Source: Helichrysum umbraculigerum (lineage: Eukaryota; Streptophyta; Magnoliopsida; Asterales; Asteraceae). Taken from it: a stretch of 64,000 nt of DNA. Shown here in pieces: positions 1 through 9,972 of the stretch (position 1 is its first letter; every line of letters begins with the position of its first letter). A program made the position numbers and the translations under genes. The stretch covers positions 310,001-374,000 of the forward strand of contig CATIUR010000017.1 of the NCBI GenBank assembly GCA_949592205.1, in the 5' to 3' direction. The notes under the pieces were generated by a model. That model was given only the letters and a program-made list of their open reading frames with translations. It was not told the DNA's origin and did no database searches.

Positions 1-35
1 TTCGGTTTTTTGGGTTTTTGGCTCCTGCAGTCGCG

Positions 36-325
36 TTTTTGCGACGTTAGCTGCGACGTCGCTAAGTTCTGCGACGTTACTAGTGACGTTGTGTGCGACG
101 TCTCACTTTTGACCTTAATTGGTCACTGCGACCTTAGCCGCGACGTCAGGTGTGACGTCGCTTGATTTTGCGACATCACCTGTGACGTCGCTTGCGACGT
201 TATTGATTTTGACCTTAAGTGGTCTTGTGACGTAGTTAGCGACGTCGTTATTTTGACCTTAAGTGGTCCTTGCGACATTGCGTGCGACGTCGAGTGCGAC
301 GTTGAGTGCGACATCAGCTCCTGCT
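36..325. repeat. GCGACGT motif array in gag leader of element A
   Basis: At least a dozen copies of GCGACGT or one-base variants (GCGACAT, GTGACGT) occur on both strands in under 300 bp, with irregular spacing. A longer unit, TTTTGACCTTAAGTGGTC or close to it, recurs at about 108, 206 and 252. The same motif fills leaders and LTRs of elements C and D. Core ACGT resembles a bZIP-type site; the function is unknown. Confidence 0.9.
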
Positions 326-330
326 AGATC

Positions 331-612
331 CAAAAAAAAAGAAAAAAAAAAAGAAAATACCCGGCCTAAAAGTGTTCAATTTTTGCCTGGAAAAAGTTTC
401 ATTTTACCCGGCCAGTTTTTGACGTTTTCGGACGAAATTTTGGCGGGAAAAACGCGAAAAACTTTGTAATTTCAAATTTTGTTTTTTAAGCTTAAAATAG
501 CTTAGCTTTAGTGTTGGAAAAGTTTTGCTATACTCGGGTAGTCGTCAAAATTATTCGAATTTAGTTTTGGAGGGAAAAGTCGCAAAAGGCCGTATCAACT
601 TCTGGTTGGAAA
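331..612 (+). other. Rest of gag leader of element A
   Basis: AT-rich leader between the motif array and the gag ATG at 613. It includes an A-rich run at about 332-355. No ORF or further structure that I can support. Confidence 0.6.
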
Positions 613-3213
613 ATGTCTTCTAAAGCTCTTATGCGTTACAATATTGGAGCTGTTAATGAGATTGAACCCCCCATGCTTACATTAGATACAGATTATGCTA
701 CATGGAGATTTGAGTTCGAAGCATTCATAGCGTTAAAAAATCCAGATATGTGGAACTCATTGGTTGAAAGATATGAAAAACCACACAGAGGTATGACTCT
801 CGATGAGAGAAAAGCTTGGGATATTGAAAAGAAAACCCATGCTGCAATATTAAAATGTTTATCAAATGAAGTTAAACAATTGTTCAAACATTATGATATT
901 GCATACGACCTCTGGCATGCTATTGAGAAACGATGTGGTGGATATGAAAAATATAGGAGAAATAGAGTGGAACTTGTCAAGAAACAGTTTGACACATTTG
1001 ATTTACTATCAAATGAATCTTTAGAAGAACTCTTCAAAAGATATTCCCAACTAGTAGATGAAGTGGCTGATGGAGGAATGATACTTAATAATGGAGAAGT
1101 AAACAAGAAGTTATTGGGTGCATTACCTAAAGATTGGGATGCAACGGTATCAACTATGGAAAAAGATCCAGAAATTGAAGTAATGGATTTGGAAGAACTC
1201 ATCGGAAAGTTACAGGCTGCTGCTCTTGACATGAAGAAGAAAGAAAAGATGTCAGAGGCGTCCACTCAAAATCCTAGTCTTAGTGATACTTCCAGATCTA
1301 ATTCCAAGTCAGCTACATCTCCTTCTGGTAGCACTTCATATGCTTCCTATACTTCTCATACAGCTCATACAACTCCTTCAAAGGCTACTGAGGATCATGC
1401 TACAATCTTTGCAGCTTTCCTCAACTCTTATGAGACTTTCCTTTCAAAGAAGGCTAGTACTCTGCAGCTCACTGAGGAAGACTTTGAACAGATCGACTCT
1501 GATGATCTCGAGCAAATGGACATCAAATGGAGCATGGCCATGATAACCCAAAGGACAAAGAAATTTCTTCAGAGAACGGGCAAAAAGGACCTGGATGACG
1601 ATGGTGATACAGGTCTTGGTTTTAATAAAAGCAAAGTGAAATGCAAGAACTATCAGATTCATGGGCACTTTGCTAAGGAGTGTGAGAAAGAAAAATATCA
1701 TTCATCTGGATTCACTACTCCTACAGCTCCAACGACTCCAGAGAAGAACACAACATCACAGGCTATGACGGTGTATTCTCAGGGAATATTTGATTTTAGT
1801 GCACTTCAAGGAGAGGTTCAACACAGTGCGCTTTTGGCAAAAATACATGAGGTACATGATGAACCTGAGGTACCCATAAACTGTGTTTCCTGTTTTACAT
1901 TGACTGAATCTCTTGAGAATTATCAATATGACAATTTAGAGTTGCGAAAAAAGGTTGTCAAACTTACTGAATCAAACAATTTTCTTAAAGCTAATGAGAA
2001 ACTTTATGATAACAAAATTGAGGCATATAAGTTAGACACACAAACTTATAAAGCAAAAGTCTTTAGTCAACAAGATGCAATTAATAGTTATCTTGCTGAA
2101 ATTGAATTGTTGAATAAAGAGCTTTTTGATTTAAAAAGTGAGTACGATAACCATAAAAGCAAAATTTTAGGTTCTTCATCCGCAACTTTTGTCTTTAATG
2201 AAATCGTTAATAAGCAAGGGACAGGCGGTAAAAAAAAGGCAGGACTTGGTTATAATCAAGTACCACCACCTTCCCACGCCGAATACTGTCCTACGCCTGT
2301 TAAGGAAGGTCTTGAAGAGATTCCAGTTGATTATATGAAGCTTTATGGTATTAAAGCTAAAGAAGCTAAGCAAAACAAACAGGCAAAGGAGAAAACCATA
2401 AGGCCAGAGTATCCTTTACCTAAGTTTGTTAAGTCTGATAGTGCACCTCCAGTTCGTGTTGAGGAGGTCGTTGAGGTAGAAGATATACCTGAAGAGTCTA
2501 CCATTAAGGTTGAGAAAATAAATGTCAAACCTGAAAATTTCATCATTACAACTGAAAATGATGATTATTTTAAATGCAAAGGCAAAGCTAAGGTTGACAA
2601 TGAATCCTCAAAAGTTGTAGTTGATAAATCTGAAAAGAATAAACCTTCAAAATCAACTAACTCAACCTCAGGAACATCTACTTCAACATGTCCACCTAAG
2701 AGTGCATGTTCAACAAATGTTCTTGTTAATAGACCTTCTGTGTATTGTCCTCCATCGAAACGATTTGAGGGAACTCATTGGAATAAATCTTATGTTGAGA
2801 GACGTTCTTGTTTCCATTGTGGACAACAAGGACATATAATTAGGGATTGTCGGTTATTATCCCTAGATAGGTTTGGTAGAGGGATGCCAAGAACTTCCTC
2901 CTTTAGGAATTCTTATTCAAAATCGTTTTCTAGGCGTGCTTCGTATTCGCCTATATCAAGATATGCATCATCTTCTCCAAAACCCGTGGCTAGAGTAAAC
3001 AAAGTTGTGCCTAGTAAACCTCAAGTTCAACAGCACAACATTGTTGAAAACAACTCATCTGAACCCACAAAGGTTTGGAAACCCAAATCCACAAACAACG
3101 CATCAATGAAATCTTCTGAGTTTTTAAAATATCATAAACTCATTGATGTGATGATTATGGATGACCATGGACAACCCAAGTCAATTAAGGCTTGGGTGTC
3201 CTATAAGTACTAA
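613..3213 (+). CDS. gag: Gag polyprotein of element A (866 aa, open)
   Basis: Ty1/copia capsid-nucleocapsid protein that would package element RNA in cytoplasmic particles. Residues about 20-210 form the copia-type gag domain (UBN2/DUF4219 style, with the W-M-A-M block near 310). Residues 215-270 are Ser/Thr-rich. A first zinc knuckle at 344-357 is degenerate: the second Cys is Tyr. A long coiled coil covers about 435-517, a Lys/Glu/Pro-rich linker follows, and a complete CX2CX4HX4C knuckle lies at 733-746. The ATG at 613 aligns with the start of gag in D. The frame is uninterrupted although the element has lost pol. Its stop codon lies inside a TACTAAC branch-site-like sequence. Length is similar to the combined gag of D, and longer than typical copia gag, as in Sireviruses. 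Confidence 0.9.
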   Translation: MSSKALMRYNIGAVNEIEPPMLTLDTDYATWRFEFEAFIALKNPDMWNSLVERYEKPHRGMTLDERKAWDIEKKTHAAILKCLSNEVKQLFKHYDIAYDLWHAIEKRCGGYEKYRRNRVELVKKQFDTFDLLSNESLEELFKRYSQLVDEVADGGMILNNGEVNKKLLGALPKDWDATVSTMEKDPEIEVMDLEELIGKLQAAALDMKKKEKMSEASTQNPSLSDTSRSNSKSATSPSGSTSYASYTSHTAHTTPSKATEDHATIFAAFLNSYETFLSKKASTLQLTEEDFEQIDSDDLEQMDIKWSMAMITQRTKKFLQRTGKKDLDDDGDTGLGFNKSKVKCKNYQIHGHFAKECEKEKYHSSGFTTPTAPTTPEKNTTSQAMTVYSQGIFDFSALQGEVQHSALLAKIHEVHDEPEVPINCVSCFTLTESLENYQYDNLELRKKVVKLTESNNFLKANEKLYDNKIEAYKLDTQTYKAKVFSQQDAINSYLAEIELLNKELFDLKSEYDNHKSKILGSSSATFVFNEIVNKQGTGGKKKAGLGYNQVPPPSHAEYCPTPVKEGLEEIPVDYMKLYGIKAKEAKQNKQAKEKTIRPEYPLPKFVKSDSAPPVRVEEVVEVEDIPEESTIKVEKINVKPENFIITTENDDYFKCKGKAKVDNESSKVVVDKSEKNKPSKSTNSTSGTSTSTCPPKSACSTNVLVNRPSVYCPPSKRFEGTHWNKSYVERRSCFHCGQQGHIIRDCRLLSLDRFGRGMPRTSSFRNSYSKSFSRRASYSPISRYASSSPKPVARVNKVVPSKPQVQQHNIVENNSSEPTKVWKPKSTNNASMKSSEFLKYHKLIDVMIMDDHGQPKSIKAWVSYKY

Positions 3214-3238
3214 CGTTTAATTGTTTGTGGTGGTGCAG
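3208..3238 (+). promoter_or_regulatory. Putative 3' splice site at gag/pol boundary of element A
   Basis: TACTAAC at 3208-3214 is a perfect branch-site consensus. It overlaps the gag stop codon (3211-3213) and is followed by a T/G-rich stretch and a GCAG ending at 3238. The equivalent place in D has CACTAAT, a pyrimidine-rich tract and GCAG ending at 59968. No donor was identified. Confidence 0.45.
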
Positions 3239-4897
3239 TCAGGTTGTTATTAGCTAATATTTTTGTGACTGCAAGGATGTGGATATTGTTGGAAGATTGT
3301 TTTTCAATGTGATTATTTATGATTGGATGGATGAGATCATTGATGTTACGAGGTGGTAAAAGTGCTAAAAGGCATTTGACTTGACTTGATATGTGATTTT
3401 GATACTTTTCTTTAAATTTTGTTTAGTGCAACAGCCATTCTTTATACTTTTTAGTATTAAAGAAATGCAATGTTGCGAAATTTATTCAATTAAAAAAAAT
3501 ACAAAAATATGTTTAATGTTTAAGGGGAGTATTTTTGGATTGGATATAAGAATTTGCTGTTCAGGGGGAGTAATTCTGAATATTAAAAATTCTGATTATT
3601 TAATTCAGAAATGTGAACAACAAGATTCTTAAGTCTTGAAAAGACGATGGGTTGTGTCTGTAAACAACTTGGGAAATGATAGTACATCAGATGACATGCA
3701 CAAAATGAAATTTTAAGGTTTATCCTTGATGTATCAGTAGGTTTATCTAGCATACTTAATACAGTTTTTTATGAAAATTATCTTCATCATATGATGTATT
3801 GGTAGGCATGATACATACCAGTCTATGGGTTATTAAGAAGTAATTCAAATACATGTCTATGATCTTGTGGTAAACACCATGTGATGTACGACTCTAAGTC
3901 TTAATTCCTTAGCGTAGCTTGACATACTTCTATTTTTAGATCGTATATCTGAGATCTCTTGGGGAGTTAGCTGATTGATTCCTTTGTTATACGTAAGTGC
4001 AAACCTGGTCTCGATTCAGCTTACTCTCAAAACTAAGCAAACGTGAGTCAATGTACTTGCAAAGTCTTATATTTAAGGTACTGGTCAAGGTCGCCAATTG
4101 AATAAAACAAGTTTGGTTTGACTGCGATCAGTTTTGCTTAAACCTGAATCAAGTGTATGTCGCTCCGTTGTTCGCAAGTACAGACCTGTCACCGCTGGCT
4201 TGATTCTTAAAATTGATTCTCTTATATTCTTTCTAAATTTGGAAACTATGTTCTTGTCTGGGCTAAAGGGGTATGTCTATGGTGGGGACCACGGTGAAAT
4301 ATTCATACTAATAATAAAAGGTTAGCTCGCAGACACGGATGTAACATGTTTAAGTGGAAAAACAATACCAGTAATCGTCTTGAAATAATTTATATACTAG
4401 GTGTATTAAATGTGCTAAATAAATTTAAAGTGGACAAATATACTGATAATCGAGATAACACTTACTATTTGCTAATAATTGCATGTTGGCCTGATATGAT
4501 CCCTAAGCAGACTTAAAACAATCATATCCCCAATTTATTTTAATCTTCGTTCTTTACTTTTCATTTATAAAGAAAAATACAAAAAGATTTTATTTCTATG
4601 TTATTTTCTTCAATATCACATATCTTGTTAAAGTCAAATATTGAAGATGTAAAGGATGTCGGTGATTCTCCAAAGATTGTGAAGATAATTCTATCGGAGA
4701 ATCTGCTGATGATTGAGAGATGGTCATATAGCTTGAAGATCTTATTGTATGATAAATTTGTGTCAGTCACATGAATTTGGACACCAAGATTTCTTTGAAG
4801 ACCATGCTATCTCAAAGGGGGAGTTTCTGAATGTCAAAGACATGAAAGAGTTTGTTGATGAAGACTAATTGAAGACTTATTTGACCAAGCTGCTGAC
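3239..4897 (+). other. 3' noncoding module of element A
   Basis: 3239-3425 matches nothing else in the window and replaces pol. From about 3426 the sequence is homologous to the post-pol region of D (from 63564) and, in part, B (from about 7430) and C (15250 down to 14340, minus). Shared blocks include a line around 'aacttgggaaatgatagtac', repeats near 'gatgtattggtaggcatgat', and 'gatccctaagcagact' near 4500. GGGGAG tracts at about 3519, 3563 and 4815 resemble extra polypurine tracts. The short ORFs here look spurious. Confidence 0.7.
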
Positions 4898-4908
4898 AAG
4901 GGGGAGTT
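4898..4908 (+). promoter_or_regulatory. Polypurine tract of element A
   Basis: AAGGGGGAGTT directly precedes the TGTTGG that opens the LTR. The same GGGGGAG tract precedes the 3' LTRs of C and E. It would prime plus-strand synthesis. Confidence 0.8.
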
Positions 4909-5349
4909 TGTTGGTGCATTTTGTGTGTCAGTCAGTTGGTCAAACTATTGTAATTGTCAAAGTCAATTAGTCTGTATATGTATAGTGTTTAGTGAGTCAA
5001 CTAAATGTAATTATATAGAATATACATGGCGACGACATGGGCTATGTCGCATTGGGCTGGGCCTGCGACGTTGGGCCTAACGTCGCAGGGTCCAATAGGC
5101 TTGATATAAATAGCGAGTTAAAGTTCAGTTTTAGGGTTAGCGTTTCAGAGATAGAGAGAGAGCCGTGAGTAGATAGAGGAGAGGCAGAGAAATCGATTTT
5201 GATGATTGTAACGTTTTACTTTCAAGTGTGAATATATACAAAAACGTTATATAGAAATCGTGTGTTCGTGAATAATATATTGATTGTTTATCATTCCGCA
5301 ATAGCAATCAATAACGATCCGATTAGATTCGAAGTGTACGGGACTATTA
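4909..5349 (+). repeat. 3' LTR of element A
   Basis: Begins TGTTGGTGCATTTTG, close to the TGTTGGTACATG of C and D, right after the polypurine tract. Inside are GCGACGT-type motifs at about 5027-5090, a TATA box (GATATAAAT, 5103-5111), an AGGGTTAG leader block and a CCGCAA block as in the other LTRs. The right end, near 'gggactatta', is not a clean CA and was placed by comparison with LTRs of B and D. Confidence 0.7.
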
Positions 5350-7296
5350 GGAATTAAGACTAATGTTGACTTAGATAAAGCTTCCACAAGTGAGTCACAA
5401 CAACCTTCAGAGGATAAGTCTCAAGAAACATAAGATCTTGATGATCTTCCTACAAAGTTTGATGATATACTTACTCCTTTGAAACACTTAAGGATATCTT
5501 CCGCACGTACGGAAGATGTACCTGCATTGGAAGAGATTGGTACTAATTTAGAAGATGAGATACCGGTTGAACCAGTTACTACAACTAGAACGAGTAAGAA
5601 TCATCCCGTTGAAAACATCATCGGTGATATTAATACTCCGGTTCAAACTAGGCATCAATCCAGAGCTAGTACGTCTGAGAACTTAGAATACCAAAGCTTG
5701 TATACTGCAATGAAAGAGACAGGGATTCCTAATCAATGTCTATATTCATGCTTTATCTCACAAGTCGAGCCTAAAAATGTTCAAATGGCTTTAAAAGAAA
5801 GCTCGTGGGTAGAAGCAATGCAAGAGGAACTATCTCAGTTCACAAAATTACAAGTATGGGAGTTGGTTGACCTACCAAAGGGAGAATATCCAATTGGAAC
5901 TAGATGGGTATTTAAGTGCAAGAGACATGATAAAGGAATCGTTACTCGCAATAAAGCTCGTCTGGTGGTTCAAGGTTTTAATCAACAAGAAGGTATTGAC
6001 TACAATGAAGTGTTTGCACCAGTTACTAGGCTAGAAGCAATTAGAGTGTTCTTAGCATTCGCATCTTATTTTGGTATAAAAGTGTATCAGTTGGATGTTA
6101 AGAGTGCCTTTTTGTATGGCAAAGTGGAAGAATTGGTGTATGTTTCACAACCGCCAGGGTTTGCTGATCCTGAGTATCCAGATAGAGTATATCGTTTGAA
6201 TAAGGCTCTATATGGATTACATCAAGCACCTAGGGCATGGTATGGAACACTATCAACGTATCTACTTGAGAATGGATTTACAAGAGGATCGATTGATAGT
6301 ACACTGTTTGTGAAGTGGAAAAAGAAAGACTTTCTTCTCGTGCAAGTTTATGTTGATGACATTATCTTTGGATCATCTGATGAAAAGATGTGTCAAGAAT
6401 TTGAGAAAGTCATGAGAAAAAGGTTCAAAATGTCTGCAATGGGAGAGTTGAATTTCTTCTTAGGATTACAAGTTGATCAAAAGAAGGATGGATTCTTTAT
6501 TCATCAATCTAAATATACATATGAGCTATTAGAACGCTTCAAGATGGATGAAAGTAAGGTCTACAATACTCCAATTTCAGTCAATCATGGACTAAGTCCT
6601 GATACATCGAGTGATAGCGATGTGGATCCAACTCTTTATAGAGCCATGATCGGATCACTAATGTATCTTACAGCCTCTAGGCCTGACATAATGTTTGCTG
6701 TCTGTTTATGCGCAAGATATCATGCTAATCCGAAAGAGTCACACATGCAAGCTGTTAAACGAATCTTTCGTTACCTCAAAGGGAAACCTAAGCTGGGTCT
6801 TTGGTATCCGATTGATGGAGACTTAGATCTCGTAACTTATACTGATTCGGATTACGGAGGATGCAATCAGAATAGGAAATCTACGACCGGAGGATGTCAA
6901 TTCCTAGGAGGTAGATTAGTATCCTGGCAGTGCAAGAAGCAAACCTCGGTAGCCATTTCTACATGTGAAGCTGAGTATGTTGCAGCTGGTAGCTGTTGCT
7001 CGCAAGTACTTTGGATTCAATAGCAACTGCGGGATTATGGGTTAAATATAACCAATACTCCTATGATGATTGATAACGAATCTACTATGTCGATCACCAA
7101 TAATCCGGTAAAGCACAGTAAAACTAAGCATATTGATATTCGACATCATTTTATTAGAGATTGTGCCGAGAAAAAGTTGATAAAGTTAGTTAAGGTTCCA
7201 TCATTAGATAACTTAGCAGACTTATACACAAAGGCATTCGACAGAGCAAGATTTGAGACGTTGGTTCAACTAAACGGAATGAGAAATCCAGAGTGA
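5350..7296 (+). pseudogene. pol: Pol C-terminal part of element B (RT and RNase H), two stop codons
   Basis: Encodes the end of the integrase linker, then Ty1/copia reverse transcriptase (PF07727-type) and RNase H. Visible motifs: the GTRWVFKCKRHDKG entry, NKARLVVQGF, QLDVKSAFLYG, PPGF, YGLHQAPRAWY, the catalytic YVDDIIFGS and, in RNase H, TDSDYGG and ISTCEAEYVA. The frame is open from 5350 except for TAA at 5431-5433 and TAG at 7021-7023; the longest open part is 5479-7023. After the TAG the frame resumes to a natural end at 7296 (KHSKTKHIDI block). RT catalytic residues are intact. Upstream protease and integrase are absent because element A interrupts the gene. It differs clearly from the pol of C and D, so B is another subfamily. 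Confidence 0.85.
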
Positions 7297-8700
7297 TTAG
7301 TCTTCCAAGGGTATTTTTGTAATAGTTAGTATTTCTATGTTCATTTAAAAAAAAAAAGGGCGTATGGCATTCATTTGCTTGTTACCTATGGGGAATCGCC
7401 TTCATTTAAGTTTTTATTTGCAAAAACTAAGGGAAATGATAGTACATTAGGAGAATAAGCTTCACAATAATAAGCTTAAGTCCTAAGTATGATATGGTAG
7501 TAGGTTCAAATAAAGTTGCTTTAGAACTACAGCGGTTCTATCAGGTATGTGTTTATATTTATTTGATTATACACCTATATCCACAAGTTATAATTTGTCT
7601 ATTTTTAGTAAAAACTTTAGATGGCTTCATCATATGATGTACTGGTAGGCAAATTATATGAAATTTTCTAAGTCTTAAGAAGTTAATTAATTACTTGTTT
7701 ATTATTTTGTGTTACTATTCTATGATGTATGACATTAAGTCTTAATTGTTGAATGATGATATTACCATACACTGTTATCATGCATTTTAATTTAAAGTGA
7801 CAAATAGTAGCAATATGGGTATTAACTTAATTACTGGTAACTTTGTTGTACTAAGTACAGAACTGAAACCTTTAATTAAATTAATATTCTCAAATATATT
7901 TTGAATTATGCTAGAAGGGATCTTCTGTTGTACTACGTACAGACTTAGATAACATAGCATATTCAAAGTATGTCTGATATTTGTCTAATCTTAAAAATTC
8001 AAGTGTATGTTATATGTTTCGAAAAGATACATCATTTAGTAACCGCTACCTTGAAATTTAATGATACAGTGTTATGAGTTTTACTTGAAATTCTTCTGTA
8101 TGTCATATAATAGGAAGCACTTGATAATATTCATACTAACAATAAAGTGTTTGCTTAGAAAATTGAGTATAATTTGTTTATGTGGATCATAATACCGGTA
8201 ATCGTCTTGGACTGTCTATAATTAAATATTCACTTTATGTGAGTAATGCATTTATTAATTATGCTATGTGGATAAAGGTACCTAAGATATAGTTTCATAA
8301 ATATAAATGTATAAATGATAAATTTAGTTGTAATTTTACAGTAATTTACTTGAATTTCATGAGGTATGTATGCTACCAATCTGCTTAGACTTTTAAATAA
8401 ATAATTAATTGCTTATTCTTACTAATATGATCCCTAAGCAGATATATTCTTATTCATTTTGTTTATGTATTTTGTTTTGATATAGTGATTAATAAAATGG
8501 TACTTGATACCAATGTTTATATAGTTGTATTTTTATCGTATGTTTATTTGTTTTTAATTTAAGTTTTTGTGTTTATCATAATTTACCCTTCGGAATTAAA
8601 TTATACTGAATATTTTTGAGTTGAACAAACGTGACAAATACAAGTGAAAATTAATTGTAATTTAGACTTGTAAAATATCGGGTTTTATTTATACTTAGAA
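7297..8700 (+). other. Post-pol noncoding module of element B
   Basis: AT-rich region with no credible ORF. Blocks around 7430 ('gggaaatgatagtacat'), 7640 ('gatgtactggtaggca') and 8427 ('tgatccctaagcagat') match those in A, C and D in the same order, so this is a conserved noncoding part of the family. Confidence 0.6.
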
Positions 8701-8753
8701 TTAAATTCGCGTTTTAATATAGTCCTGCAAGTTGACATCGACTTGCGGATCCG

Positions 8754-9370
8754 CTTGAAATTTCGCGAATCGGATGCAAAGTATAAAGGGGGTCAAACGA
8801 GTCAAGCCAACCCACCGAACCCACAAACTTCGCGAGTTCACTATAACTTTGCGAATCCGTTTTACAGGTGAAACGAGGCGATTTTGAGTTTTCGTTTGAT
8901 TTCGATTTTTAGAGTACGGGAACGAGTTTTTCAATCCGTAGACTTTATACATCTTCAATTTGCGCACATTTTGAGGTATATAACAACGGATTTCACCGTT
9001 TAAATTGCACGAAATCGAAGGTTTTTTAAACTTAGGGTTTCGGTTTGAAGTTTAAACGATTCACATAGATTTACGATGTTATTGGACATGGATCTTTAGG
9101 GTTTATGTTAAACGAATATTAATGAACGTAAATCAATCGATAAGATCATGTTAAAATCAACGGATTAATCGATTTTGAAAACAAACTCGCGACGGCAGTT
9201 CATCGAACGAGTTGACATTTTGATTCAACTCGCAGCGAGTTGACTAGCGAATCGATGGGATTAGCGAGTTCACTTTAAAAGCAAGTTGCTAAGTTTAGCG
9301 AGTTGATCAGTGAAGCGAGTTGATAAGCGAAACGAGTTGATCTCGATTCGCAAGACCAGTTTATGCGAGT
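8754..9370. repeat. GCGAGT motif array upstream of env-like gene, element B
   Basis: Many copies of GCGAGT/ACTCGC and GCGAAT/ATTCGC variants on both strands, clustered at 8754-8860 and 9185-9370. It occupies the position held by the GCGACGT array in C (13328-14105). The B LTR remnant also uses GCGAGTT (24130-24190). Confidence 0.7.
8972..8985 (+). promoter_or_regulatory. Candidate internal TATA box for env-like unit of element B
   Basis: GAGGTATATAACAA lies between the two motif clusters. A TTAGGGTTTCGG block follows about 50 bp later, the same order (TATA, then AGGGTTTCG) as in the LTRs of C and D. No transcription data are available. Confidence 0.4.
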
Positions 9371-9523
9371 CTAGGACTTAGATAAATTTTATTTTTAAGT
9401 AGTTACATAAATGTTAAGATTTTTTTTAAAAATAATAACTGTTATATAATGGATTTAAATTAGACTTAAGACTTTGTAGTTATAAGTTAAATTTTTATAT
9501 ACAACTTGAGACTATTTTGTAAC

Positions 9524-9932
9524 TGTTTGTCCCTTACTTAGGATCTAACAGAACAGAGTCGCTCAATCGTTTGCGGAATCAACGATTAAGTTATCACACG
9601 AACACAATGAATAATCAAACACAATAATTATGAAACCAAACGTTATATTATTGCTTATGGTCGATCAGATTACAGAGAATTTCGACAAATTATGTTTAGG
9701 GTTTCGTCAACCCTAAAACAGAAAACGTAAAACGTTTTTTATACAAACTGGCATCTGCGACGTCGCACACGACGTCGCAGGCCCAAGCCCATGCGACGTT
9801 GACTACGTCGCAGGCCCAAAACCTGACGTCGCACCTGCGACGTTACGCGCTACGTCGCAGGAGTCAGGAAACGCAAATCTAAATACAAACTACGAGCTAG
9901 ACCAACTGACAGACACTAAACATGTACCAACA
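9524..9932 (-). repeat. 3' LTR of element C
   Basis: 409 bp, read on the minus strand from TGTTGGTACATG at 9932 to GGGACAAACA at 9524. It contains GCGACGT/ACGTCGC motifs (9755-9868), a TATA-like GTATAAAA and an AGGGTTTCG-type block downstream. Near-identical to 20087-20495. Confidence 0.95.
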
Positions 9933-9942
9933 AACTCCCCCG
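9933..9942 (-). promoter_or_regulatory. Polypurine tract of element C
   Basis: On the minus strand GGGGGAGTT lies directly before the LTR, identical in core to that of element A. Confidence 0.8.
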
Positions 9943-9972
9943 TGTCTTCAGCTTGGTCTTCAAAAATCTTCT

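Larger units (their letters stand above)
1..5349 (+). mobile_element. Element A: pol-less Sirevirus-like Ty1/copia element (5' LTR outside window)
   Basis: Order seen: gag leader with GCGACGT motifs, open gag, about 190 bp of unrelated sequence where pol should be, 3' noncoding module, polypurine tract, LTR. Compared with element D, the match is lost just after the gag/pol boundary (3238, like 59968) and resumes at about 3426 (like 63564), so about 3.6 kb of protease, integrase, RT and RNase H is missing. The window starts about 200 bp into the leader by comparison with D. Downstream of the LTR the sequence continues in frame with the pol of element B, so A probably inserted into B. Right edge is uncertain by a few bases and no TSD can be tested. 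Confidence 0.8.

Noticed and set aside
123..314. Minus-strand ORF rich in Ser/His/Thr repeats over the leader of A
   Set aside because: It is only the translation of the GCGACGT array; no family resemblance.
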